Source of the DNA: Alisma plantago-aquatica
Lineage: Eukaryota; Streptophyta; Magnoliopsida; Alismatales; Alismataceae
Assembly (NCBI GenBank): GCA_963693085.1
Contig: OY856412.1
Location: 1,059,976,244 to 1,060,040,243 of the forward strand
DNA length: 64,000 nucleotides
Reading direction: 5' to 3'
Position 1 is the stretch's first letter; each line of letters opens with the position of its first letter. Made by a program: the position numbers and the translations under genes. Of the stretch, positions 48,201-58,853 are shown piece by piece. A model generated the notes under the pieces. It did no database searches. It saw nothing but the letters and a program-made list of their open reading frames with translations, and was not told the origin of the DNA.

Positions 48201-50700
48201 AGCCATCCAATTAAGGTTTGGATCATTGGATTGATCACCAAATCAGCATTTCATTGTATAACAGCTTGGTACCTTTAGACCTTCAAACACCTAACCATAC
48301 TCAACCCTAGACCTCCAAACGGTCTTGGGTGACCACCAAACGGTCTTGAGACCGTTTGGATGAGCTCCAAACGGTCTTGAGACCGTTTGGCCCATCCAAC
48401 CTTTGGATTCTAGTGAAAAATCATCATGGATTGGTCTATCGAGTTGATCAAGAGATCAGCACTACATTGCAATATGATTAGTACCTTTGGAGCTTCAATT
48501 GGTCAACTATACTTGACCCCAGACCTCCAAACGGTCTTGGGGTGATCCCCAAACGGTCTTGAGACCGTTTGGGTGATCCCCAAACGGTCTTGAAACCGTT
48601 TGGGCTAATCAACCCAAAATCTCAACTTAACCCATTGGAATTTCAGCACTGTTTTCAATTAGGGTTTGCCTAATTGAATAGCCTTCAACTCATGATTCCT
48701 TGAGAGTTAATCCCTCAAATTCGGTGAGTCATTATATCACATCATTAGTAACAGTAATCCCAAACGGTCAATGCTTGGTCAACGCACTCAAACGGTCTTG
48801 AGACCGTTTGCCCAAAAAGTTCAATTAAATCAGATTGAAAATCAGCACTTAATCCAATTAGGTTTCCCTAATTGATTAGTCTTCAACTCACGATTCCTTT
48901 GGAATTAATCCCTCAAATTTGTAGGGTTATTAATAAACATAATTATGAACAGGAATACCAAACGGTCAATGCTTGGTCAACCATCTCAAACGGTCTTGAA
49001 ACCGTTTTCTCAACCAGGTCAAGTTAATCAGGTTGAAAATCAGCACATAATTCAATCCGATTGCCTAATTGATTGGCCTTCAACTCTCGATTCCTTTGGA
49101 GTTAATCCCTCAAATTTGGAGGGTTATCATCCTACATAATTAGGAACAAGCTTCCCAAACGGTCAATGCTTGGTCAACCATCTCAAATGGTCTTGAAACC
49201 GTTTTCTCCCAAAGGGTTTCAAACCGTTTTCCCTTAAACGGTTTGCTGAAACCGCATAGCCAATCAAATTAAAACGATTTGGAGTAGCTATCAAAACGGT
49301 TTTGCTTGGTAATTTTCTTTGTATAAGCATATAGGATGATGTCATCATCCCCTTCCTTCTAACAACCAAGAACAGCAACCGTTCTTGATGGAAATTGCAG
49401 CAAGAAACAAGAGTGCATCAAATTGAAGAAATCAATCAACAAAGCATAGAGAATTGATGCAATAGCAATGTTTAAGGGTTTAAGTTATAAAACCCGCCTC
49501 CAATTGAGCTCCAAGATCACGCCATTAATGGTGTATTAAGCTCTAGCAACTCCCCCTAGGCTCGTCCTCAATCTTTTGATTGCAAAAGTTGGCTAGGGTT
49601 GAAGAGGAGATCGAAATAAGAAGGAATCCATAATTTATTTTCGATTTCCACCATGAAATCAAGGAGAACGAAGGTCAAGAGCTTACCCACAGGTTGGGGT
49701 TCGTCCTCCTGGTCCTCCCTAGCTTCCTTGGTCGGTTTCCAAGCTAAGAGAAGAAGTGGGGTCGAAATAGCCTTTCATTTGGCTAGGAAAAGGTCTTTTT
49801 ATAAAAATTCAATGAAAGAGAAAATGCATTATTAAAATGCATTTAATTCCAAAATTGGTGCCGCCTCTTCCCCCTAAAATTCTCGTCAAAATCCTTAAGG
49901 ACGAGGCTATCTTCATTGCCTCTTATTCCTCTCCATTATCCATGATTTAAAGAAAATCAAATTAAGCACCTTAATGCTTATTATATTAATATCCATATGT
50001 GAGTGGGTTTTCTTTTCCTTATAATAATGGTGAGTGGAATTTCACCTACTTAGGATATTTTCGTTCCTTATCTTGGCAAAGGAACGTCCATCCTTATTCA
50101 AAATCAACCCAAAACATTTTGGTTAAAAGCCCTTCAATTATTTTTATTCATTTTTGCCCTAAATCGAATTAGGGTTTCAATTAAGCATTAATCTTGATTA
50201 TTTTAATATCAAGATTCTCTCTCCTCCAACTTAATTCAAATGAAGCACCCCTCTCATTTTATTTGCTCTACATGATGCCAAGAAACATTAGGGACGTTGT
50301 TGAAGTGATAAATTGCATATTGAACCTTTGGTTTTGGGTAAATTGCACATTACACCAAAACTAGGTTTTTAATGCACAAACATTGCTTTATCAGCTCTTT
50401 CTTGGTACTCAGGCTATCACAAGCCATTCCTCTGCATCATATTCATTCTTATGATGTCTCAAAATCAGAGGAACATCTTATCATGCAACATTTGCAATTT
50501 AACCCCTCAACTTGGGTAAATTGCACTTTAGTCCAAAATAAGTAAACATTGCTTCAATATTGTTCAAACAGGACCAAAATTGAAACATAAGTTCCTCTTG
50601 AGCCTTAATTATTTTTCACAAAATAAAATTAAGGATCTAATGAGCTTTGCTTAAGCAAAACCCCTAGGGTTAAGGCATAACCCAGGTCAGGGATGTTACA
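45257..50700 (-). repeat. Right (5') LTR of the Gag-only element
   Basis: 5444 bp, near-identical to 38367-43788 at a constant offset of about 6890. The 22-bp length difference is partly explained by one extra palindrome unit near 48550-48580. A LARD LTR resumes directly after the aaaac duplication. Confidence 0.93.
48123..49258. repeat. Palindrome array, right LTR copy
   Basis: Counterpart of 41236-42345. Complete palindromes occur near 48156, 48337, 48368, 48548 and 48788. One additional unit of about 30 bases (GGTGATCCCC + palindrome) is present here and absent from the left LTR. Several CpG sites decayed on the left are intact here, and a few show the reverse. Confidence 0.9.
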
Positions 50701-52027
50701 AAAACCATCAATTTAGGACTCAAAACTAGGACCAATCAATTACTTGGATTCTCCTGATTAAAAAAACATATTTATTTCTTAAGTTTGGAGTTAAAATGAA
50801 TTAGATATATATTTCAAGGCATTTTATATAATTAAAATGGTGAACGTCAAAATAGGAATACAAATCGATGCTTAAAAATCATAAATTCAGATTGTACATG
50901 TGACTATTTATTCGTATTTTTCGATAAAGGATCAATTTACTACGAATTATTAAAGAACTGACCAATGAAATTTTGAGATAATTCCACGTGGCTTAGAAAT
51001 TAGCAAAAGAGAAGAGAGAAGAGGGATGGCCCAAGTGACATGGCCCAATCACGGGTGGCCACATCACAGGCCAGTTCCCGCATGGTCTCAGTCAAGGGTG
51101 AAGCAAACAAAGAGAAAAGATAGATATACCCTCGCAGGAAAAAATAAAGAAAAGGGAAGAAGGTGAGGGTATAATGGATAACTCATATAGGGGGATCATC
51201 CCCCAGCTCACGCCATTTCATGTCATCGAACTAGAAGTAGTAGCTTGCCTCAAAATTGGGCAAATTCGTGGATCGCGACCAAAACTCGAATCGATAGTGG
51301 AGAAATGAAGGTAAGGAGATTACAAACTCACCTAGCATGCTAATTCCTATGGACGTGTCGTGGAGAGACAGTGGGGAGCGCTGCAAGATCAGTGAAGAAA
51401 TCAGGATGGTGGTGGCTATGTGAGGGATCTACTAGCAATTGAAGTGAGGAGGTGCTAGCTTTGGCATCAACTGAGGTGAGGGTGCCCATATTTATAGGTG
51501 AAGCAACAAGCTGGGGTGAATCAAAGTTGGCGGTGGGAGTGTTTCGAACAGACGATTGGGTGTCTCACGTAGAATACATTTTGGCACATGAATAATGGAT
51601 TGAATTGATCATCGGAGTGAGGAAGACTCAACGGCAAAGAAATCAAGAGAAATGGTTGAGCATTGGCCGAGAAAACGATCGAGTAGCTAAACTAGTAGAA
51701 ACGGCCCTGGCTCGCGCATTTACTGGGGAAGAAGACAACTTCCAGGCCTTCAGATTTTGAACCCAACAGTTGGAAATAAACACGCAAAAGTGAGTAACAC
51801 GTGACATTGATTGAAATGGAACTATAGGTTAAATGCAGTGCATAAATGAAATCAATTTAAAACTATATTCAAACTATATTCAAATTTTGTTTAATTCATT
51901 TGAAGGGTCAAACATGGGTCAAATGACCTCACATTTGGACCATAGGCTAATATTAATGCCTAGTTTAATGATATGTAATTAGATTTTAGTTTTGCAAAAG
52001 TGTTGGTCCTTAATCACCATATTGTCC

Positions 52028-52105
<78 letters not shown>

Positions 52106-52617
52106 GTATTTTAAAAGGGTGAATTAATACAAAGGTATTTTCTTAGAAATTCCTTTAATAAAATTCGAGATGGGTATTATAATTTCATTCAAGAGTCATG
52201 GCTTACCTCCTATTCTCCTTTTTATTGCTTTTAATAACATTTTGGAGGAAAGAGAAAGAAAAAGGATTATTATCACATTAACTAACTCAATTACACATTA
52301 ATTCTCATTTCTTATCCCAAAAAGCCACAAATACTCTAAATTAACATAATCTACTCATTATCTCTCATAATTGTCCATTTTGCATAATTAGTCTCTAATT
52401 AACACATAATTTGAGATATTTGTGCAAACACCCATTCATTGTCATGAATGTGGGTAAATGTAGTTTAAGCCATCAACTATAGTTCAAATTCAACATTGAG
52501 ACCAAAGAGGATAGAAAAAGCTAGGAAAATTAGGGAAAAGTCTAAAAGTATAAGAAAGAAATGAAAGGATTGAAAATGGGTTAAATTGCAATTGAATCTG
52601 AGATTGAGTATGTTACA
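50701..52617 (-). repeat. Right (5') LTR of the LARD-like element, part B
   Basis: It starts with the second aaaac and continues the alignment with 33551-35434. It ends GTATGTTACA followed by the acttt duplication. Confidence 0.88.
52032..52101. repeat. (AT)n microsatellite, about 35 units
   Basis: The equivalent place in the left LTR (34913-34922) has only about five units with the same flanks (CATTA...TTAATGT), so the tract grew after insertion. Confidence 0.95.
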
Positions 52618-52622
52618 ACTTT

Positions 52623-52966
52623 TATTTACTAGTGTTTTGTATGTTGGTAAATTTATAGTGCCATGTATAAGACAATGGTTGGGCATGTCGATACTACGTG
52701 ATACGGTATATGGACATGATGTCAAATATGATGCACTAGGCATCAATTGCAATAAAAATGTATATATAGATATAATCTTGATCATCATAAGTAAATAGTC
52801 TCATTTGATAATATGAAAATAAATAAAAATAATTATATCATTCTTTTTGCAGTTGTCTAACATGACAAAGCCCTATACGATAGAATAAATGGATGAGATA
52901 CGAGAATATTGGGCTCAAGATTTCGTTAAGGAAGTGAGCATTGAATTTGATTGGGATAAAGAATGA
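52623..52966 (+). pseudogene. Ulp1-like gene, right part with the catalytic-Cys block
   Basis: WACRYYVIRYMDMM at about 52680-52722 matches the Ulp1 C-G-Y-Y-V-M-R-Y-M block; the Cys codon is 52686-52688. A TTTTTGCAG acceptor at about 52844-52852 precedes a C-terminal exon (MTKPYTIE, stop, MDEIREYWAQDFVKE). Frameshifts and stops are present. Together with 31161-32290 it makes up one protease domain split by the LARD element. Confidence 0.65.
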
Positions 52967-53389
52967 GTTTTCTAAACTTTAATGTCATTATTTCCATATA
53001 CATGTGGTGCTTATGACTTCTTGCAAATTTAAATTTGATGCAAATTAAATTATTGGTGCATATGTGAATGATGAATATATACATGTGTGTGAATGTGAAT
53101 ATGAATGAATACAATGAGAATTGTGTTTCTCCGTGTCATGAGAATGGAATTGGAATGGAATTAGTGCATATGTGAATGATGTATCATGTCTGTGAATAAA
53201 TGTGAAGATGAATGAATAGAATTATGTTTGTAAATGTGATGAGAATGGAATGGGAGGACGGATCTTGTATGTAGGTGGATTGTGTTTGTTATTGTAGGTT
53301 TTGTAGGTTAGTTGGCATGTTGTTAAGATGAACACGGGATGGAACCTACACTTCTACTAAACTATAGGTTCTGCATCTTGCTGAACAGT

Positions 53390-53891
53390 CAGACAGTAGG
53401 TCTGTAGACCTGCTGTTATAAAAAAAACTTAGTCGCCGATTGTTACAAAAAAATCAACATTATAGGACTACCCTAAAATGGTCATGCTGGGAAGCACAAT
53501 CAATAGGGTCATAGTCATTAGTTTAATTGAATAAAATAACATTGTATCACTTAGTCGTTAGTTTTTCTTGATGTAACTGACGACTTAGTTGCTAAAACAG
53601 TGTCAGTTTATGGTAGAAACTAACGACTTAGAAACCTTTACTAGTTACAAACGTGACCTAGTATGGCAATACGACGCCAGTTGTCATACATAAACTGATA
53701 ACTCAGACTCTTAATTGTGTCATTTTCTTTTATCATAGCAATTGAGTTTGGACCTCTGTCGTCAGTTTTTGCATCCCCAAATAACTGACATCTTTGACAT
53801 GTGATTGTAGTGCCACCCACTTATGTGGTGGTAAGAAATCGTCATTGTAGGTTTGTTTCAACATAAGCTAGATGTTTTTTTTGTACTTGTG
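53390..53891. repeat. CACTA right subterminal and terminal repeats
   Basis: Units such as CGACTTAGTTGCTAAAACAG, ACTAACGACTTAGAAACC and TAAACTGATAACTCAGAC mirror the left-end units. A second CACTACAATCAC read inward lies at 53812-53801, 80 bases inside the true terminus at 53891. Confidence 0.65.
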
Positions 53892-53989
53892 CCAGTTCAT
53901 AGTTGTTGATGCAATCTACTGTTTAAGTGGAATATGGTAGTTAAATTTTTTTATTTCTTCTGCCATATTTGATGTCATATTTCCTAAAA
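53892..53989 (+). repeat. Copia 5' LTR, distal part
   Basis: CCAGTTCATAG through ATTTCCTAAAA aligns with 60895-60990 of the 3' LTR (CCAGTTTATAG through ATTTCCTAACA). The terminal CA is mutated to AA. Confidence 0.85.
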
Positions 53990-53990
53990 C

Positions 53991-54002
53991 TGGTATCATA
54001 GC
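53991..54002 (+). other. Primer binding site of the copia element
   Basis: TGGTATCATAGC, one change from the initiator-Met site TGGTATCAGAGC, one base after the LTR. Confidence 0.85.
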
Positions 54003-55357
54003 CACATTGATTTACTATGTCTTATGATTTAATCGATATGGTCAAATTTATAGTTTTATCATTTACTTTATTGCATACCGTGTGAATATTTAAAATGATT
54101 AATGTGCATAACCAATTAAATACCACATATGATCCATATATATATATGCAATGAACATGTGTAGCCCTAAAAATTTGTTTTGATGGTGGATGTTAGCATG
54201 GTTATGGCCAATAACCCTAGATCTTTGAGTTTTGTTGGATGGTTGTTATTCCTGTTTGTATCTCAGTTTGCATATTGAGCCTCTGTCTCCTTTTCCATGT
54301 GTAAAAATATTAATTCTCTCCTTCCAATTTCCCCCTCGAATGTAACTTGAGTTTTCTCTATTATAATGTAATACGTTAAATAGGATTATGATCATTTCTT
54401 TTCTTGTTATGATGAAGAAAACATTCTGCTCTAGACCAACTTACCAATCAGTTGGCAGATTGATGAGGCCATACGACAAGAGGAGTCTACCGATCAATCG
54501 GTGGACCAACTGATCGACTGGAGGAGTTCATATGTCTCTTGACTGGTCGACTAGGAGGCCAATCAATTGGTTCAAGAGTTGAATTGATCAACCTGGACTA
54601 GTTGTAGCATAGATCTTCATCAACAACATGTTGCTACATATGATTTGGATACTAGGTGGTAGTAATTTCTTTTGGATTCAAGGAATTGCAATAGTATGGC
54701 CATAACCATCGCCCGTGTTTTATAATTGCATATTTCACTTTTAGATATAACATGTATATGATGCTTACTATAAGTATGTGGTGACTAGATATGTATATGT
54801 ATTTTATATAAATATAAAATTCCTTAATCAAATATTAAGTGTTAGATACCTTCCATAAGAAACACACATAAAAATCTTGATCGACTAAGTATGGGCACCC
54901 CAAGTGTGGTGCACTGTCCATCTCATGGAAGTGTGATGGTAGTATGTGGGCCTACCAAGCAGGGTGCATCACTGTCGTGTTGGCTTTTAGGCCAGATTTA
55001 ACTAGGTGAATTTAAAGATATTAAGTACCTAGAAGCATGCAGATGGACTATGGTAAAGAGTTGTGCTTACCATCTATCTGAGAATTACATGAGAAGCAAT
55101 TGGAGAAAGTTGTCTACCTTAATAATTTGTTATGGAAGCTGGCATTGGTCGGGTAATAACTCAATTGTTTTGGGTCTTGGATCACTAGAAGGTTGTATGT
55201 TGTAATCTTTCAAATTGATATGTGAGGGCTATCAATTTGAACAATATAGTGGGAGCAATGACTAATTAAAATCCTTATTAATATTGTCAAAATTATTAAG
55301 ACAAATCAAATCAAGGGTCTTTTGACAAAAGTTGTGAATTTTCTTTTATAGAATAAA
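54003..55357 (+). other. Copia untranslated leader
   Basis: 1.35 kb without a coding signal. It contains a run of CGATCAATCGG / CTGATCGACTGG / CAATTGG inverted motifs at 54440-54600. Long leaders are uncommon in copia elements, so an insertion or rearrangement here cannot be excluded. Confidence 0.5.
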
Positions 55358-56211
55358 ATGAAAAACACAAACACTTTTTCTTTGCTATTGATCCTTGAGA
55401 AGAACAAGTTGAATGGAAACAACTTCCATCAATGGTTCTATACTTTGAGAATCATTCTCACTTAAGAGAGTGAGCTCTACGTCTTAGAGACACCGGTGCC
55501 AGATGAACCTGCTCGTAATCTAGCTAAGGTTGATAGGGATGCTTACTAGAAGTACTCTGAAGATGTCGTGGATGTTAAGTGCATGATGTTGTGCTCAATG
55601 AACTATGAGTTGCAAAGACAACATGAGAACATGGATGTTATTGAGATGGTTACACATCTTAAGAACATGTACCAAGACCAGGAAAGACAAGAGAGATATG
55701 ATGTCTTTAAGGCATTGTTCAAGTGAAATATGGATGAAGGAGATCCAGTAGGTCCCCATACACTCAAGTGGATTGGGTATGTTGACAACCTTGCTAGACT
55801 TGTGTTTCCTTAGGTCAAGGGTTGTCCGTAGATGTAATTATGCAGTCACTCTGGGAATCATACAACCAGTTTATCATGAACTACAACATGAATGATTTTG
55901 ATAAGTTGTTGTCAGAATTACTTGACATGTTGAGGACAGATGAAGCACAGATGAACAAGGTCAAACCCAAATATGTAATGATGATCAGCAGAGGGAGGTC
56001 CAAGGGAAAAGACAAAGCTAAGAAGAGTTCTATATCTAGCCAGAAGCAAAAGTCTTTAACATTGAATTCTAAGGGAGGATTGAATAAGGAAGGAAAGTGC
56101 TACCATTGTCACTGACATGTACACTAGAAAGGGAACTTCCCTCTTTACATAGAGGAACTCAGGAAGAAGATGGAGATAGAGACCTCCACTTTAGGACCAA
56201 AGAAGAAGTAA
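55358..56211 (+). pseudogene. Ty1/copia gag
   Basis: The ATG at 55358 is followed by LLILEKNKLNGNNFHQWFYTLRI, the conserved copia Gag start, then VLETPVP, KNMYQDQERQERYDVFKALF, a region with ELLDMLRTDEA, and a Lys/Ser-rich basic tract. The zinc knuckle near 56098-56150 starts CYHCH but has two stops and lacks the final Cys. At least five in-frame stops are present before 55830. Dead copy. Confidence 0.85.
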
Positions 56212-56439
56212 GCTAGAACTATATAGAGAAAACGTTGCTACCACTACAATTGGAATATGTCATTCATGGGCATGCAATAGAATTAGTGAATTTCTATTAT
56301 GTATTTGCCATTGATGAAAATATCATGTATCTTGTATGGGCATGAATATTATGAATAAATTGATGTTGCATTTTAAAAGATAATATCTTGCATGGTAATT
56401 CCCTATGTCTCATAGTTTATACTTAATAGTTCTACAGAC

Positions 56440-56765
56440 AAATATGTATAACATATATGTATGACTTGATGACTCAAAGAATGAATACCTATAGCATTTT
56501 CATCTAGAGCACATAAATGAGAAATCTATTTCTAGAATCCATAATGATGGTTGTCTAAACTATTTTGGTTATTGAACTAATAGAGACATGTAAGTCTAAC
56601 TTCTTGAGCAATATGACAAAAAACACCTTTCACTAGATGTAGTGGGAGAATGAGTATTCTATTAGGTCCCGTACATATTGATGTATGTAGATATTTTAAA
56701 ATAAATTCTAGAGATAGTTACTAGTACCTCATTATATTTACTGATGATCTATGTAGATATGGTAA
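56440..56765 (+). pseudogene. Copia GAG-pre-integrase and first part of the integrase core
   Basis: Across frames: ISRIHNDGCLNYF (56530), ETCKSNFLSNMTKNTF (56583), LGPVHIDVC (56667, first catalytic Asp) and YLIIFTDDLCRYG (56730, second catalytic Asp). The reading stops abruptly at about 56765; the continuation is on the minus strand from about 59697. Confidence 0.8.
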
Positions 56766-57409
56766 CTTAGATATAAATCTCCTATAGGAGGGACAAATTC
56801 GATCTACATAACTCACACTAACTTCCCGTGTGTCACAATGCACCTGAGCATCACCTTTTTTGTAACCTTTATTCAAGGTCACGTTGGATGATGTTAATAT
56901 ACATCAAAGGACATGTGATGAGTGTAGTGACTTCAAGTCTAAGAACCACAATCACCACTATCACTATGAGAGTTGATTTTGACTACCGTTTAGTGGTCTC
57001 CATGTATCACTCTCAAGGTGGGTCTGTCCATTACACTGTTCTCTAACAAGTACGTATGTGTTTGATTTGATATCACATATCATGACTGATGTGATTCTAT
57101 CATCAACCAGCACACACTCTAGTCTTGTGTATTATTGTTGTATATTTTTCTTTCACACTAATATCTGACTAAGGATATAACAAGAATGTATGTACTCTTC
57201 GCATACATATGAACTTACTATTCAGTCCTCAACCTGAAGACATATGTCATCAAGCAACATCATTCTTTAGACATCTACTATGTTTGTGTAATAATATCAT
57301 GAAATAGACATTCATAATAAACAGAAATACCTTTACTATTAACAATTCAAGTATATCATACCTCATTACAATCATCACATAATTGGATTTTTGGGCATCC
57401 ATACCAACA
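56766..57409 (-). repeat. Proximal part of the copia 3' LTR, inverted
   Basis: Minus-strand start TGTTGGTATGG at 57409 preceded by polypurine AAGTGGGAGTT (57420-57410). Matches 7458-8100. An incidental plus-strand frame at 56828-57046 is not a gene. Confidence 0.85.
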
Positions 57410-57420
57410 AACTCCCACTT

Positions 57421-58113
57421 GTACTTAGAGTCAATCACCCACGAAACTTATTCCAAGTGATCTTAACATGCCCATCATATTTCTATTGTGCAAGCACCTT
57501 CATAGTGGGATAGCAATGTTTGTTTCTAGTCAATATTTTGCAAGTTTCACATCTCCTTGCTATATGACTTCTCGTATGAGATGGAAGTGTTTTAGTATGA
57601 TACATGAGATTCCTTGCCTCTTAGTAGCTCCATTATTGTCATAGTATTTCTACTATGTCATCAACGGTTGGAACCCCCCCCCCAAGTTCATCTATATGAA
57701 CTTCTAGATCCATACAATACACTCTATTGTTTTTAAAACATAAAGGTACTCGACTTCTATTGTATAATTAAACAACTATCTCTTTCTTGAAACATTTCCA
57801 ACTTACAATTCTTGTTTTAAGGTCAAACATAAATTTAAATTGTGATCTTTAATATTTTTTTGTCATTTTGGAAGCTTGCATCAATGTAACAATTTATACC
57901 AAACTCTTCCTTCTTTACCATAATCAAGGAATTAATCCTTTTAGTGCTTCTCAAGTGCTGATGAAGAAATTTCATCATGTTTAACACCTTGAACTTGTTT
58001 GAAACCCTTTGCAACCAGTCTGCTCTTATAGGTTTGAGCACTACCATCCATGATGGTCTTCTTCTTGAAGACCCAATTGCACCATATCGGATTTTACCTC
58101 TTGATGTGGATCC
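57421..58113 (-). pseudogene. Copia RT start and RNase H remnants, inverted
   Basis: WVFKKKTIMDGSAQTYK and SRLVAKGFKQVQGVKHDE (58075-57965) are the start of the copia RT. INCYIDASFQNDK (57895-57855) is the RNase H region. The RT palm with its catalytic Asp box is absent between them, so an internal deletion removed most of RT. The open frame at 57835-58047 is in a shifted phase. Confidence 0.8.
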
Positions 58114-58121
58114 ACTAAGGT

Positions 58122-58845
58122 TAGTGTTGTAAATGGGTAGGGTATTACCCGTTTACCCACTACCCATACCTTGTAGGGTAGGTTAAGGATAAGCATATTT
58201 TTTACCCACCACTCATTTACCCTTTACCCACTCTACCCACATCTAAAGAGGGTAGCATAAGGGAGAAGCTTTACCCTACCCACTTTACCCATTACCCATT
58301 AGTATAAGTTTAAATGAATAGTTTCAAATTCTTAATATGTATTAATGCCCACTAAAAACCTCAACAAGAAACACCACCACTTTCTCAATTTGTACTCTAT
58401 TATGATTCCAAAAAAATAAACAACGAGTACCATGTCACACCTTTTATAGTCATAAGTTAGAGATAAAAATAAAATCATCAATAAGAAATGATACATTAAA
58501 AAGTTTAACCTTGTTTTTAGAAAAATATTGTGTTAAATATGATCACTTTTGTTATATATCCCCAAATAGATAATTATTTATATCTAAACTACTCCTAAGA
58601 GTGTCTTGTGTTTGATGTAGAAATTATAATATGAAATTTATATTAATAATATGGTGTATCTATCTTCATGTTGCTTTACCCATTTCACCCTTGCCCTACC
58701 CATTTACACAGTGGGTAAAATGGTGCAGGTAAGGGTAGGGTAAAGGTTTTTAGGAAAGGGAAATTACCCTACTTGATACCCGCAAATTTGATGTGAGTAA
58801 GGGTAAGGGTAAGCCCTTATCCTACCCTACCCATTTACATCCCTA
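58122..58845. mobile_element. Non-autonomous hAT-like element, 724 bp, in copia RT
   Basis: Ends TAGTGTTGTAAATGGGTAGG and, inverted, TAGGGATGTAAATGGGTAGG; flanking 8-bp duplications actaaggt (58114-58121) and accaaggt (58846-58853). Subterminal regions are dense in TACCC/GGGTA motifs around an AT-rich centre, without coding capacity. It interrupts the segment just before WVFKKKT. Confidence 0.9.
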
Positions 58846-58853
58846 ACCAAGGT

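Larger units (their letters stand above)
38367..50700 (-). mobile_element. Gag-only LTR retrotransposon with giant LTRs (TR-GAG type), Tekay/Del-derived
   Basis: Perfect 5-bp duplication aaaac (38362-38366 and 50701-50705). LTRs are 5422 and 5444 bp with TGTCACGACA...GGATGTTACA ends on the plus strand; the interior is only 1468 bp. The interior keeps an intact initiator-Met primer site, one intact gag frame and a polypurine tract; protease, RT, integrase and chromodomain are absent. LTRs differ by only about 2 percent over the first 400 bases. Everything needed in cis is present, so trans-mobilisation by a Tekay relative is the simple reading. Confidence 0.92.
32495..52617 (-). mobile_element. 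LARD-like non-coding LTR retrotransposon inserted in the Ulp1-like gene
   Basis: Identical 5-bp duplications acttt at 32490-32494 and 52618-52622. Left LTR 32495-35434 (2940 bp); right LTR 37300-52617, about 2.98 kb once the nested element and its duplication are removed. The interior is only 1865 bp and carries a full initiator-Met primer site and a polypurine tract but no recognisable gag or pol. LTRs differ by roughly one base in ten over the 200 bases I compared. It must depend on another element's proteins. Confidence 0.9.
9338..53891 (+). mobile_element. CACTA (En/Spm-type) transposon carrying nested insertions
   Basis: The left terminus reads CACTAGTACA and the right terminus, read inward, CACAAGTACA; both continue into a similar subterminal CTAG...GTT...AACAAA...AATGAC. 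Flanking triplets are ccc (9335-9337) and cca (53892-53894). The copia 3' LTR reads ATTCCCAGTT without interruption at the same place (60891-60900), which is the empty site. Inside are a TNP2-like transposase, a second Transposase_24-like gene and a Ulp1-like gene, all plus strand and all broken. Subtracting the Tekay and LARD insertions leaves about 9.9 kb, a normal length for an autonomous CACTA. Confidence 0.85.

Noticed and set aside
9400..53812. CACTAT/CACTACAATCAC as CACTA element ends
   Set aside because: The empty site in the copia 3' LTR and a better inner-outer match put the ends at 9338 and 53891.
58122..58845. TTACCC/GGGTAA-rich stretch as telomeric or satellite DNA
   Set aside because: Inverted ends and an 8-bp duplication show a hAT-like element; the motifs are subterminal repeats, not the plant telomere unit.
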